Assembly: GCA_001313065.1 (NCBI GenBank)
Contig: BBFD01000125.1
Span: forward strand, 1 to 11,433
Reading direction: 5' to 3'
DNA length: 11,433 nucleotides
Source: Silvimonas sp. JCM 19000
GTDB lineage: Bacteria; Pseudomonadota; Gammaproteobacteria; Burkholderiales; Chitinibacteraceae
Shown here in pieces: positions 1 to 10,564 of this stretch. A program made the translations under genes and the position numbers. A model generated the notes under the pieces. It was not told where the DNA came from. It made no database searches and worked only from the letters and a program-made list of their open reading frames with translations. Positions within the stretch are counted from its first letter, which is position 1, and each line of letters opens with the position of its first letter.

Positions 1-287
1 CCAGCGTCGCCCCCACCGAGCCGCGCGACCGTTGTGGCAACTCGGGTGACCAGGGCAGACCGATTTGCTGCTGCTCGGCTTTGCTGAGCGTGCCCTGGCT
101 AACCGCATTGATGTAGGCGGCCGTATGCGCGTGCGCCAGCTCGGCATCGCTGGCCAGCGGCGCGTCTTCAAACAAATGCGCGGCAAAGGCACTGACGGCG
201 TCATGCAGCAGCTTGTACTTGCGCGCCGGAAAGCGATGTCCCGGCGGCAACCACAAGGGGTATTGATCGGTGCGGTAGATCTTCATG
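1..287 (-). CDS. Histone deacetylase superfamily hydrolase, N-terminal part
   Basis: This is the first 95 codons of a gene that leaves the window at its left edge. It starts MKIYRTDQYPLWLPPGHRFP and continues with KYKLLHDAV, HTAAYINAV, GLPWSPEL and RSRGSVGAT. The early PPGHRFP stretch, the 'H-x-x-x-Y' segment and the WSP...RS..SVG block match the N-terminus of bacterial members of the zinc-dependent histone deacetylase / acetoin utilisation / acetylpolyamine amidohydrolase superfamily. These enzymes hydrolyse amide bonds of acetylated lysines or polyamines in the cytoplasm. The metal-binding Asp/His residues lie further downstream and are not visible, so activity and substrate cannot be judged. 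A GGAGG ribosome site sits about 6 bases before the ATG. The gene begins 39 bases after the lolD stop on the same strand, so co-transcription with lolCD is likely. Family assignment is fairly secure; the substrate is unknown. Confidence 0.8.
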
Positions 288-326
288 CCTGCCTCCACCT
301 GGACCGACCTTGCGTGACAGCGTGGC

Positions 327-1037
327 CTACAAGGCGGGGATTGCCGCCAGCGGAGTCAATTGCCCATCCGCCAGTTGCAACTGCCGCTGGCAACGCTGCG
401 CCAGATCGGTATCGTGCGTCACGATGACAAAGCTGGTGCCCAGCTCGCGGTTCAGTTCCAGCATCAAGCCAAACACATTACCGGCCGTGGTGCGGTCGAG
501 GTTGCCGGTGGGCTCGTCGGCCAATACGCAGGCCGGATTGGTTACCAGCGCCCGTGCAATGGCGGCGCGTTGGCGCTCACCGCCGGACAACTCGCCCGGC
601 TTGTGATGGTCGCGATGGCCTAGACCCACGCGCGCCAGCATCGCCCGGGCTTGTGCCAGCGCTTGCTCTTTGGGCATGCGACGGATCAACAAGGGCATGG
701 CGACGTTTTCAGCGGCGGTAAATTCGGGCAGCAAATGATGAAACTGATAAACAAAGCCTAGATGCTGATTGCGCAGCGTGCCGCGCTCCGCCTCCGACAA
801 TTTCTGCGGGTCTTGCCCGAGGATGCGCAAGCTGCCGTTATCCAGGCTGTCCAGCGCGCCCAGTAAATGCAGCAAAGTGGACTTGCCCGAGCCGGACGCG
901 CCCACAATGGCGACGGTTTCGCCTTTGGCCAGGCGGAAATCAACCGCCTGCAACACCGGGGTTTCCAGCTTGCCGCTTTGATAGGTTTTGCCGACGCCAA
1001 CGGCTTCGATGACCAGTGGATTTTGAGGGTTATTCAT
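327..1037 (-). CDS. lolD: Lipoprotein-releasing system ATP-binding protein LolD
   Basis: LolD is the ABC ATPase of the LolCDE (or LolCD) inner-membrane machine, which extracts outer-membrane lipoproteins and passes them to the chaperone LolA. The 236-residue product is complete and in one frame. It has Walker [10 protein letters not shown] (about 46-54), the Q-loop glutamine in VYQF (about 98), the ABC signature LSGGERQR (about 150-157), Walker B CVLADEP (about 170-176) and the switch histidine in VTHD (about 208). [18 protein letters not shown] after the Q-loop is typical of the LolD/MacB group. I chose the ATG at 1037, giving [13 protein letters not shown], over an in-frame ATG at 1073. The 1037 start overlaps the lolC stop by eight bases, which suggests translational coupling. 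The 1073 start would add residues encoded inside lolC. No frameshift is needed here. Confidence 0.95.
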   Translation of the reverse strand: MNNPQNPLVIEAVGVGKTYQSGKLETPVLQAVDFRLAKGETVAIVGASGSGKSTLLHLLGALDSLDNGSLRILGQDPQKLSEAERGTLRNQHLGFVYQFHHLLPEFTAAENVAMPLLIRRMPKEQALAQARAMLARVGLGHRDHHKPGELSGGERQRAAIARALVTNPACVLADEPTGNLDRTTAGNVFGLMLELNRELGTSFVIVTHDTDLAQRCQRQLQLADGQLTPLAAIPAL

Positions 1038-2268
1038 AGCGCAAAGCCTGAGCGGGGTTGACGCGCGAGGCACGCCAGCTCGGATAAATCGTCGCCAGCA
1101 GGGCCAGCAGCAAGGAGATCAGCGCAATGCTGCTGACGTCGGTCCATTCCACCCGCGACGGCAGTTCGGTAATCAGATACACGTCGGCGGACAGAATGCG
1201 GGTATTAAACAGGCGCTCAAAGAACGGCAGGATGGTGCCTATATTGAGCGCAACCAGCACGCCGCCGATGACGCCGGTGGCTGTTCCAACAAAGCCGGAT
1301 ACCGCGCCTTGCACCATAAAGATCTTCATGATCGAGCCAGGCGAGGCGCCCAGCGTGCGCAGGATGGCGATATCGGCTTGCTTGTCGGTCACCACCATCA
1401 CCAGCGTGGAGACCAGGTTAAAGGCGGCGACGGCCACGATCAAGGTCAGAATCAAAAAAACATCATGCGTTTTTTTTCGATCTCGACCGCGCGGAAATAC
1501 GTCGGGTTTTCCATGCTCCAGTCGCTGACCAGATTGTTCGGCATGGCGTTGCTCAATCCCATCGCTACATCGCGGGCCAGCAGCGGATCATCCAGCCGCA
1601 AACGCACGCCCGAAATATCGTCTCCCATGCGGAACAGCTTTTGCGCATCGCCAATATGAATCAGCGCCACGCCCGCGTCATAGGGGTAGTAATCAGCGCG
1701 GAACAAACCGACCACGGTGAACTGGCGAAAGCGCGGGATCAGCCCGGCCGGGGTAACCTGGCCATCCGGCGTGATCAGTGTGACCTTGTCGCCTGGGTGT
1801 ACGCCAGATCCGCCGCCAGTTGCCAGCCCAGCACGATGCCAAAGCCGCCCGGCACCAGATTGGTTAGCTTGCCGCCAAACACATTGCCAAGGGTGGGGCT
1901 AACGCCAGGCTCCTGCGCCGGATCAATACCACGCACTAGCGCGCCTTTGACCTGGCCACCGCTGGTCATCAAACCCTGACCGACAACGTAGGGCGCGGTG
2001 GCGACCACGTGCGGCGCCGATTTGGCCTGGGTGGCGGTGGCTTGCCAGTTGGCCAGATGGTTTTCCGGGCCGCTGATCTGCACATGCGCCGCCATCGCCA
2101 GAATGCGGTCGCGCACCTCGCTCTGAAAGCCATTCATGACCGACAGCACGATGATTAATGCGGCCACACCCAAGCAATGCCGAGGATGGAAACGAGGGAG
2201 ATAAACGAGATAAAACTATTGCGGCGCTTGGCGCGGGTGTAGCGCAAGCCGATCAGGAATTCGTACAT
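1030..2268 (-). CDS. lolC: Lipoprotein-releasing system transmembrane protein LolC (three apparent frameshifts)
   Basis: LolC is the membrane subunit that works with LolD to release lipoproteins from the inner membrane. As written it is broken in three places. A missing T/A at 2172-2173 restores [14 protein letters not shown] missing C at 1792-1793 restores [13 protein letters not shown]. Two surplus bases in the A7 run at 1454-1460 restore [18 protein letters not shown]. The repaired protein is about 412 aa, normal for the family. It has an N-terminal membrane helix (about 20-46), a large periplasmic domain and three C-terminal helices ([20 protein letters not shown], the [20 protein letters not shown] region, and [13 protein letters not shown]), ending in the typical [13 protein letters not shown]. 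The T8 run at 1470-1477 keeps frame but may carry one extra codon (EKKR instead of EKR). I start at [17 protein letters not shown]; an in-frame ATG at 2277 would add three residues. The reading as a sequencing artefact is inference. Confidence 0.9.
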
Positions 2269-2323
2269 GGGCTTCATCAATAAATAAGCCGCCCGAGTGT
2301 ATCGCAAATGCGCGCGGGCCGCT

Positions 2324-2349
2324 GCAGCACGGCCATTCGCGCGTGCTGC
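2324..2349 (-). terminator. Hairpin after pflA, possible weak terminator
   Basis: A perfect 8-base-pair stem (GCAGCACG at 2324-2331 with CGTGCTGC at 2342-2349) encloses a 10-base loop. It lies 17 bases beyond the pflA stop on the transcribed strand and before the lolC start. No U-rich tail follows it, so it does not meet the usual intrinsic-terminator pattern. It may slow polymerase or protect the pfl mRNA 3' end. I see no convincing lolC promoter in the 97-base gap. A weak TACACT-like element is present without a good -35. Confidence 0.35.
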
Positions 2350-2365
2350 GGGCAGGGGCGTCGGA

Positions 2366-3163
2366 TCAGTATGTGGTCAGCCCATGCGCGCGGAATTGCG
2401 CTTGCACGCGCTTGATCAAGTCGCGGGACGGGGGCTGAACATCAGTAAGTTCGTAGGTCAGGCCGAGGTCAGCCCATTTGTGTTCGCCCAGCTTGTGAAA
2501 AGGCAGCACTTCTACCCGTTCCACATTGCCGAGGCTGGCGGCAAAGCGCGCGAGGTCGTCCACGTCCTCGGCGAAATCACTGAAACCCGGCAGCAACACA
2601 TACCGCAGCCACACTTTTTTTCTTTAGCCGCACCAGGCGTTCGGCAAACGCCAGCGTGGGCTCCACAGGTTTGCCGGTCAGGCGTTCGTGGCGTGCCGAG
2701 TTGAATTCCTTGATATCGAGTAGCACCAGATCGATGGGCTCAAACCAGGCATCATCCAGATTGCCCGACAAAAAAAACCCTGAGTATCCAGCGCGGTATG
2801 CAGGCGCAAATCATGTTTGGCACGGCGGAAGATTTCGCCGGTGAAATGCGCTTGCATCATCGGCTCGCCGCCGGAAATGGTCAGTCCGCCGGCGACGCGC
2901 AAAAAAAAGCTGGCGTATTTGCCGATCTCGGCCACGATGTCATCGACGGTGTACAGCTTGCCGTTGTGCAGTTTCCAGGTGTCCGGATTGTGGCAGTACA
3001 GACAGCGGAACTGGCAGCCACTCACAAACAGCGCAAAGCGCATGCCGGGGCCGTCGACTGCGGCGCCGGTTTCAATCGAATGCACGTAACCACAGGGCAG
3101 GCCTTGCTCGTTGAACAGCGGCGGCGCAATTTCTCCAACCTTTTTCAGTTCAATGACATTCAT
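2366..3163 (-). CDS. pflA: Pyruvate formate-lyase activating enzyme (two apparent frameshifts)
   Basis: PflA is the cytoplasmic radical-SAM activase that installs the glycyl radical on PflB under anaerobic conditions. The [4Fe-4S]-binding CX3CX2C is visible as GCQFRCLYCHNPDTW (Cys at about 50, 54 and 57). It is followed by the SAM-binding TISGGEPMMQA and the LDTQGF strand. Two frameshifts occur as written. The A8 run at 2770-2777 should be six, giving LDTQGFLSGNLDDAW. The T7 run at 2615-2621 should be six, giving RLKKKVWLRYVLLPGFSD. The repaired product is about 264 aa and ends in VEVLPFHKLGEHKW... through HGLTTY. E. coli PflA has 246 residues; the excess is an N-terminal extension of about 20 residues. 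The A8 run at 2901-2908 stays in frame (ASFFLRVAGG) but may have gained three bases. A GGAG at 3169-3172 serves as ribosome site. It lies downstream of pflB in the same operon. Confidence 0.92.
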
Positions 3164-3183
3164 GTGGGCTCCGGCAAGGCAGC

Positions 3184-3198
3184 GACCGCAATGCGGTC
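3184..3198 (-). repeat. Small hairpin in the pflB-pflA spacer
   Basis: A perfect 6-base-pair stem (GACCGC / GCGGTC) with a 3-base loop lies about 21 bases before the pflA start. It is the second of two hairpins in the 106-base spacer. In the pflBA transcript it sits just upstream of the pflA ribosome site (3169-3172) and could limit access to it. That role is inference. Confidence 0.4.
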
Positions 3199-3215
3199 CG
3201 GGTTACAAGCAAAGA

Positions 3216-3243
3216 CCGGGGTGACGCTTGCACGCCACCCCGG
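3216..3243 (-). terminator. Stem-loop after pflB (attenuator or mRNA-stability hairpin)
   Basis: A perfect 8-base-pair GC-rich stem (CCGGGGTG at 3216-3223 with CACCCCGG at 3236-3243) has a 12-base loop. It begins 26 bases after the pflB stop on the transcribed strand. There is no U-tract, so complete termination is unlikely. Such a hairpin could protect the 3' end of the pflB message or reduce readthrough into pflA. This fits the known need for far more lyase than activase, but the effect is inferred. Confidence 0.5.
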
Positions 3244-3269
3244 CCGGCACTACGGATCAGACTAACGAT

Positions 3270-5586
3270 TTAGCAGCGTTCGTGGAATGTCCGGCTGATT
3301 ACATCGAGTTGCTGCTCGCGGGTCAGTTTGACAAAGTTGACCGCATAACCCGAGACCCGCACCGTCAATTGCGGATAGTTTTCCGGATGTTCCATGGCGT
3401 CTTGCAGCGTGTCGCGGTTCAGCACGTTCATGTTCAGATGGAACAACTGATCAATCTGCGCTTTGACTGCGGAAGTGGCATCGCAGGCAGAGCCGCCACC
3501 TTCACCATGCGGCCCGAACAGGCCATCGATCGAAGCCGCCAGGTACGCACCCGGTCTTGCTCGTTGTGGCCGAGCGCGTCCGGCGTCATCGAAGCGGTCC
3601 ACGAAATCCCGTCCAGTGCCGCATCGTACGGAATCTTCGAAACCGAGAAGCCGGCAGCGATAAAGCCGTTTTCGTCGCGACCGTTCATGGGGTTGGCACC
3701 CGGCGAGAACGGAGCGCCAGCGCGGCGGCCGTCCGGCGTATTGCCGGTCTTCTTGCCGTACACCACGTTAGACGTAATCGTCAGCACCGACTGAGTAGGT
3801 GTGGCATTGCGATAGAAGGCCGGTTGCGCCTTGATCTTGCCCATCATCTGTTCGGTGATGGCGACGGCAATGGTATCGACGCGATCATCGTTATTGCCAT
3901 AAGCGGGATAGCTGCCTTCGATCTTGTAATCGACAGCCAGACCGGCTTCGTTACGGATCACATGCACTTTGGCGTGCTTGATGGCCGACAGGGAATCCGC
4001 TGCCACCGACAAACCGGCAATGCCGCAAGCCATGGTGCGCAGGATGTCGCGATCATGCAGCGCCATCTCGATCCTTTCGTAGGCGTATTTGTCGTGCATG
4101 TAATGGATGCAGTTCAGCGCGGTCACGTAGGTTTTGGCCAGCCAGTCCAGCATCTTGTCGTATTTGGCTGTGACTTCGGCATAGTCGAGTACGTCGGCCT
4201 TGATCGGCTCAAAGCCTTTGGCCACCACCTTACCGGTCTTTTCATCCACGCCGCCGTTGATTGCGTACAGCAGCGCCTTGGCGACGTTTACCCGGGCACC
4301 GAAAAAACTGCATTTGCTTGCCGACGGCCATGGCCGAGACGCAGCAGGCAATGGCGTAGTCATCGCCCCATTTTGGCCGCATCAGGTCATCGTTTTCGTA
4401 CTGGATGGCCGAAGTGTCGATCGAGACCTTGGAGCAGAATTCCTTGAAGCCTTGCGGAAAGCTGGTCGACCACAACACGGTCAGGTTGGGTTCCGGCGCC
4501 GGGCCCAGGTTATACAGGGTATGCAATACGCGGAAACTGGTGCGCGTAACCAGCGGACGGCCGTCCATGCCAACGCCACCAATCGATTCAGTCACCCAGG
4601 TCGGATCGCCGGAGAACAGCTCGTCATATTCCGGCGTGCGCAGGAAACGCACGATGCGCAATTTCATGACCATATGGTCGATCATTTCTTGCGCTTGTTC
4701 TTCGTTCAGGCGGCCTTCCTGAATATCACGTTCGATATAGATGTCGAGGAAGGTAGAGATCCGGCCGATCGACATGGCCGCGCCGTTTTGTTCTTTAACG
4801 GCAGCCAGATAGCCGAAGTACAGCCACTGGATGGCTTCTTGCGCATTGACCGCCGGGCGGGCCAGGTCAAAGCCGTAAGACTGGCCCATGGTCTTGAGTT
4901 CAGCCAGCGCCTTGATTTGTTCGGACAGCTCTTCGCGCAGACGGATCACGTCTTCGGTGAACGGTACGTCGTCGAGCTCGGCCTTCTCGCGTTTTTTTGT
5001 CCTGGATCAGGAAATCCACGCCATACAGCGCGACGCGACGGTAGTCGCCAATGATACGACCGCGGCCGTAGGCATCCGGCAGGCCGGTAATCACGCCCGA
5101 GCGACGGCAGGCCATGATTTCCGGGGTATAGGCGTCGAACACGCCCATGTTGTGATCTTTGCGATACTTGGTGAAGATTTCGGCAATCAGCGGCGATTCT
5201 TCAAAGTGATAGGCCGCCAGCGAGTTCTGCACCATGCGCAAACCACCGTTAGGCATGATGGCGCGACGCAGCGGGGCGTCGGTTTGCAGGCCGACGATGG
5301 TTTCCAGGTCTTTATTGATATAGCCCGGAGCGTGGGCGGTGATCGATGAGCCGACCTGGGCCGAGACTTCGAGCACGCCGCGTTTGCGTTCTTCTTTCAG
5401 CAGTACAGACAGTTCTTCCCACAGTTGCGTGGTGCGGGCGGTCGGGCCAGCCAGAAACTGATCGTCACCGGCATACGGTGTGTAGTTCAACTGGATAAAG
5501 TCGCGGGTGGCGACCTGCTTTTGCCAGTCGCCGGCGGTAAAGCCTCGCCAGGCGTCCTGTTGCAGATTGAGTTCCGGTGCGTTCAT
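3270..5586 (-). CDS. pflB: Formate acetyltransferase (pyruvate formate-lyase), three apparent frameshifts
   Basis: PflB is the glycyl-radical enzyme that converts pyruvate and CoA to acetyl-CoA and formate during anaerobic growth. The catalytic cysteine pair is in YAIACCVS (about 414-415). The radical glycine is in RVSGYAV near the C-terminus (about 746), 25 residues from the end, as in E. coli. As written, three frameshifts split it. The T7 run at 4992-4998 should be six ([14 protein letters not shown]). The A6 run at 4302-4307 should be five ([20 protein letters not shown]). One base is missing at 3544 (RVRNLAASIDG). The repaired protein is 771 aa, against 760 in E. coli. Between IDGLFG and [13 protein letters not shown] there is a segment [20 protein letters not shown] that differs from the E. 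coli enzyme. An AGGAG ribosome site lies at 5595-5599, 8 bases from the ATG. An FNR-type site lies upstream, and pflA follows. Confidence 0.95.
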
Positions 5587-5730
5587 GTTTCGTGCTCCTG
5601 GGTGACTGTCTTATGGACAAACCGTGGGTGCGGGGCCCTTGGATCATGCTGCTTACAAGGGCTTGCGCGATTCTTGTCTGCGGGCAGAATAGCACCGGCC
5701 CGGCTGCAATTTCTCGCTAATATCTACGCC

Positions 5731-5736
5731 ATTTTG
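5731..5736 (-). promoter_or_regulatory. Candidate -10 element of the pflB promoter
   Basis: On the minus strand this reads CAAAAT, four of six matches to TATAAT, including the second-position A and the final T. It lies exactly 22 bases downstream of the FNR-type palindrome, the separation expected when FNR binds at -41.5 (class II) and takes the place of a -35 element. A start near 5724 would give a leader of about 138 bases. A TAGATA at 5721-5726 is an alternative -10 with poorer spacing. Confidence 0.55.
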
Positions 5737-5758
5737 TGAGAAGGTTTGCGGTAATTAC

Positions 5759-5772
5759 TTGATATGAATCAA
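5759..5772 (-). promoter_or_regulatory. FNR/ANR binding site upstream of pflB
   Basis: The sequence TTGATATGAATCAA is an exact match to the FNR/CRP-family anaerobic consensus TTGAT-N4-ATCAA with a perfect inverted repeat. Its centre is about 180 bases before the pflB ATG, and no other gene start is nearer. FNR proteins carry an oxygen-sensitive [4Fe-4S] cluster and activate pfl in other bacteria, so activation of pflBA without oxygen is the natural reading. The regulator gene is not in this window. Confidence 0.88.
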
Positions 5773-5912
5773 GGTATGACATTGGCGTATTTGGGCCGTT
5801 TTCCGACACCCCAACGGGTTTCCCACCACGGTTACGCGCGCAATCAACGGCAGCGCGGCCTGGCGGCCAGACTGCCTCAGCATAGAAAACCTCTTGCAGG
5901 GCGGGGGTAAAT

Positions 5913-5944
5913 AAAAAAAAGCACCGGATAACCGGTGCTTTTTT
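5913..5944 (-). terminator. Intrinsic terminator of prfC, symmetric
   Basis: A 7-base-pair stem GCACCGG / CCGGTGC (5921-5938) with the loop ATAA is flanked by A8 on the left and T6 on the right. On the minus strand the A8 becomes a U-tract directly after the stem, about 47 bases beyond the prfC stop, so prfC transcription should end here. The flanking symmetry means it could also stop plus-strand transcripts. It insulates pflB from prfC. The A8 and T6 lengths may be overcalled, like other A/T runs in this window. Confidence 0.9.
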
Positions 5945-5985
5945 GTAGCGCGCTTGCAGGCGATTACGCCCGATTTTCATCTTTT

Positions 5986-7580
5986 TTACAGTGTCACCGC
6001 ATGTTCACGCGTGGCGTGGAACACGATGTCGGGCCAACGCTCGCGCGTTAGGTCCAGATTAACCCGGCTGGTTGCCAGATAAGCCAGGCTGTTGGCCGCG
6101 TCGCGCGCCAGGTTGTTTTCAAGCGCCCGTTCAAATTCCTGCAGCTTTTTTGCTGTCCGGGCAAGTCACCCAGCGTGCGGTGTAGATGGTGATCGGCTCA
6201 AACATAGCATCAACGCCATACTCATTAGCCAGGCGGCTGGCCACCACTTCAAACTGCAGCACGCCAACCGCGCCCAGGATCAGATCGGAACCGTTCAACG
6301 GTTTGAATACCTGCACCGCACCTTCTTCACCCAGCTGCTGCAAGCCTTTTTTTGCAATTGCTTGATCTTGAGCGGATTGCGAATGCGCACGATGCGGAAC
6401 ATTTCCGGGGCAAAGTAAGGAATGCCGGTAAAGGCCAGTACTTCGCCTTCCGAGAACGAATCGCCAATCTGGATATTGCCGTGGTTAGGCAAGCCGATGA
6501 TGTCGCCGGCGTAAGCTTCTTCAACCTGCTCCCGCCCTTGCGCCATAAACGTGACCACCGAGTTGGCTGCAATATCGCGGCCCAGGCGCAGATGCTTGAA
6601 CTTCATGCCGCGCTCAAACTGGCCGGAACAGACGCGCAAGAAGGCAATGCGGTCGCGGTGTTTCGGGTCCATATTGGCCTGGATCTTGAAGACAAAGGCC
6701 GAGAATTTCTCTTCGGTTGGTGCCACTGCGCGTGCCGTTGCGTCGCGCTCGGCCGGGGCCGGCGCCCAATCGACCAGGGCGTTCAGAATTTCACGCACGC
6801 CAAAGTTGTTAATGGCCGAGCCAAAGAACACCGGCGTCAGCGAGCCAGCAAGAAACTGCTCCAGATCAAACGGATGCGAGGCGCCGCGCACCAGCTCCAG
6901 TTCCATCCGGGTTTGTTCAATTTCCAGCGGAAACAACTCATCCAGCCGTGGATTGTTCAGGCCTTCGATGATCTCGGTGACGTCGTTGCGGCCTTCGCCC
7001 GATTTGAACAGCAAAATCTGGTCGTTCAGGATGTGGTACACCCCGCGGAACGTCTTGCCCATGCCGATAGGCCAGGTCACCGGCGCGCAATTGATCTTGA
7101 GTACCGACTCGACTTCGTCCAGCAGTTCAAGGTTGTCGCGCACTTCCCGGTCGTATTTGTTCATGAACGTGACGATGGGGGTGTGGCGCAAGCGGCAGAC
7201 ATTCAGCAGCTTGATGGTTTGTTCTTCCACACCCTTGGCGGCGTCAATCACCATCAGTGCCGAATCGACGGCGGTCAGCACGCGGTAGGTATCTTCCGAG
7301 AAGTCCTGGTGGCCCGGGGTGTCGAGCAGATTGACCACGTGATCGCGGTAATCAAACTGCATCACGGATGAAGCCACCGAAATGCCGCGTTGCTTTTCGA
7401 TATCCATCCAGTCGGAAGTGGCAAACTTGCCGCCCTTTTTTTGCCTTTGACGGTACCGGCGAGCTGAATCGCGCCCGAAAACAGCAGCAGCTTTTCAGTC
7501 AGCGTGGTTTTACCCGCATCAGGGTGCGAAATGATGGCGAACGTGCGGCGGCGGCCCACTTCGCGGATAAGGTCGGGCAT
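5986..7580 (-). CDS. prfC: Peptide chain release factor 3 (three apparent frameshifts)
   Basis: RF3 is the translational GTPase that removes RF1/RF2 from the ribosome after termination. The G domain shows the P-loop SHPDAGKTT (about 18-26), switch region [14 protein letters not shown]3 DTPGH (about 86-90) and G4 NKYD (about 140-143). Elongation-factor-like domains follow, with [24 protein letters not shown] sequence (here [20 protein letters not shown]) and [15 protein letters not shown]. As written it needs three repairs, each in a homopolymer: T7 at 7436-7442 to five ([14 protein letters not shown]), T7 at 6347-6353 to five ([18 protein letters not shown]), and T6 at 6146-6151 to five ([13 protein letters not shown]). 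The repaired length is exactly 529 aa, the same as E. coli RF3, and it ends [11 protein letters not shown]. The start is the ATG opening [16 protein letters not shown]. The ribosome site is weak (GGAT). The acnA terminator lies only 15 bases upstream. Confidence 0.95.
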
Positions 7581-7595
7581 GATCGATCCGGCTGG

Positions 7596-7619
7596 AAAAA
7601 AACGCGTAATTGTACGCGT
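7596..7619 (-). terminator. Intrinsic terminator of acnA within the prfC leader
   Basis: On the minus strand the stem ACGCGTA / TACGCGT (7 base pairs, 4-base loop) runs straight into a T7 tract (A7 at 7596-7602 on the plus strand), the standard intrinsic-terminator form. It lies about 58 bases beyond the acnA stop. It ends only 15 bases before the prfC ATG, so prfC must be reached by readthrough or by a start inside the hairpin. Confidence 0.75.
7609..7614 (-). promoter_or_regulatory. Possible prfC -10 hexamer inside the acnA terminator loop
   Basis: The minus strand reads TACAAT here, five of six matches to TATAAT, spanning the terminator loop and the first two bases of one stem arm. Initiation about seven bases downstream would give a leader of roughly 20 bases to the prfC ATG. 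No clear -35 lies 16-18 bases upstream; the nearest, GTCACA, is spaced 20 bases. This is a weak candidate. Confidence 0.3.
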
Positions 7620-7676
7620 AAACGCGGGCGGGCGTGTGACCGCCGCGCCACGCGTTGTCCCCAGGCATTTGCCGCC

Positions 7677-10371
<2,695 letters not shown>

Positions 10372-10564
10372 GGCGGGCTTCCTTATGGGTGCTTCGCGTT
10401 ATCCGGTGCGTGAATGCAATACAGGCGCCCGCGTGCGAGGGCGAGGCGTGTTGCCGCTAAGGATAGAACTGCGTTGCGTAGTCCGAAAGCCAGCTTTGGC
10501 CTACATGCGCCGTAGCCGGATGGCTGGGCGCATGCGGGCCGCCAGGTGTGGTGCGCGGCGCGAG
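10372..10564. other. Non-coding gap upstream of acnA
   Basis: This 193-base gap separates acnA from the upstream membrane-protein gene. It holds the acnA ribosome site and a long hairpin at 10504-10534. The acnA promoter should lie here or upstream, but I find no pair of -35/-10 elements good enough to name. No FNR-like palindrome or intrinsic terminator with a U-tract is visible. Confidence 0.6.
10504..10534. repeat. Two-tier hairpin between the membrane protein gene and acnA
   Basis: An outer 8-base-pair stem (CATGCGCC at 10504-10511 with GGCGCATG at 10527-10534) encloses a second 4-base-pair stem (AGCC / GGCT) with loop GGAT, separated by a small asymmetric bulge. It lies about 31 bases beyond the stop of the membrane-protein gene. 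It has no U-tract on either side. It could be a non-canonical terminator, an mRNA 3'-end structure or one copy of a dispersed palindromic repeat; no second copy is seen in the window. Confidence 0.45.

Noticed and set aside
3557..5054. Plus-strand open frames of 296 and 284 codons opposite pflB
   Set aside because: These are antisense to a confidently identified PFL and carry no motifs, and neither shows a convincing ribosome site.
5717..5980. An 87-codon minus-strand frame between prfC and pflB
   Set aside because: It spans the intrinsic terminator and the FNR site, has no recognisable sequence and is better explained as regulatory DNA.
5986..7580. Programmed frameshifting in a release-factor gene
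   Set aside because: Programmed frameshifting is known for RF2 (prfB), not RF3. Here there are three breaks, all at A/T runs, and the same pattern occurs in unrelated neighbours.
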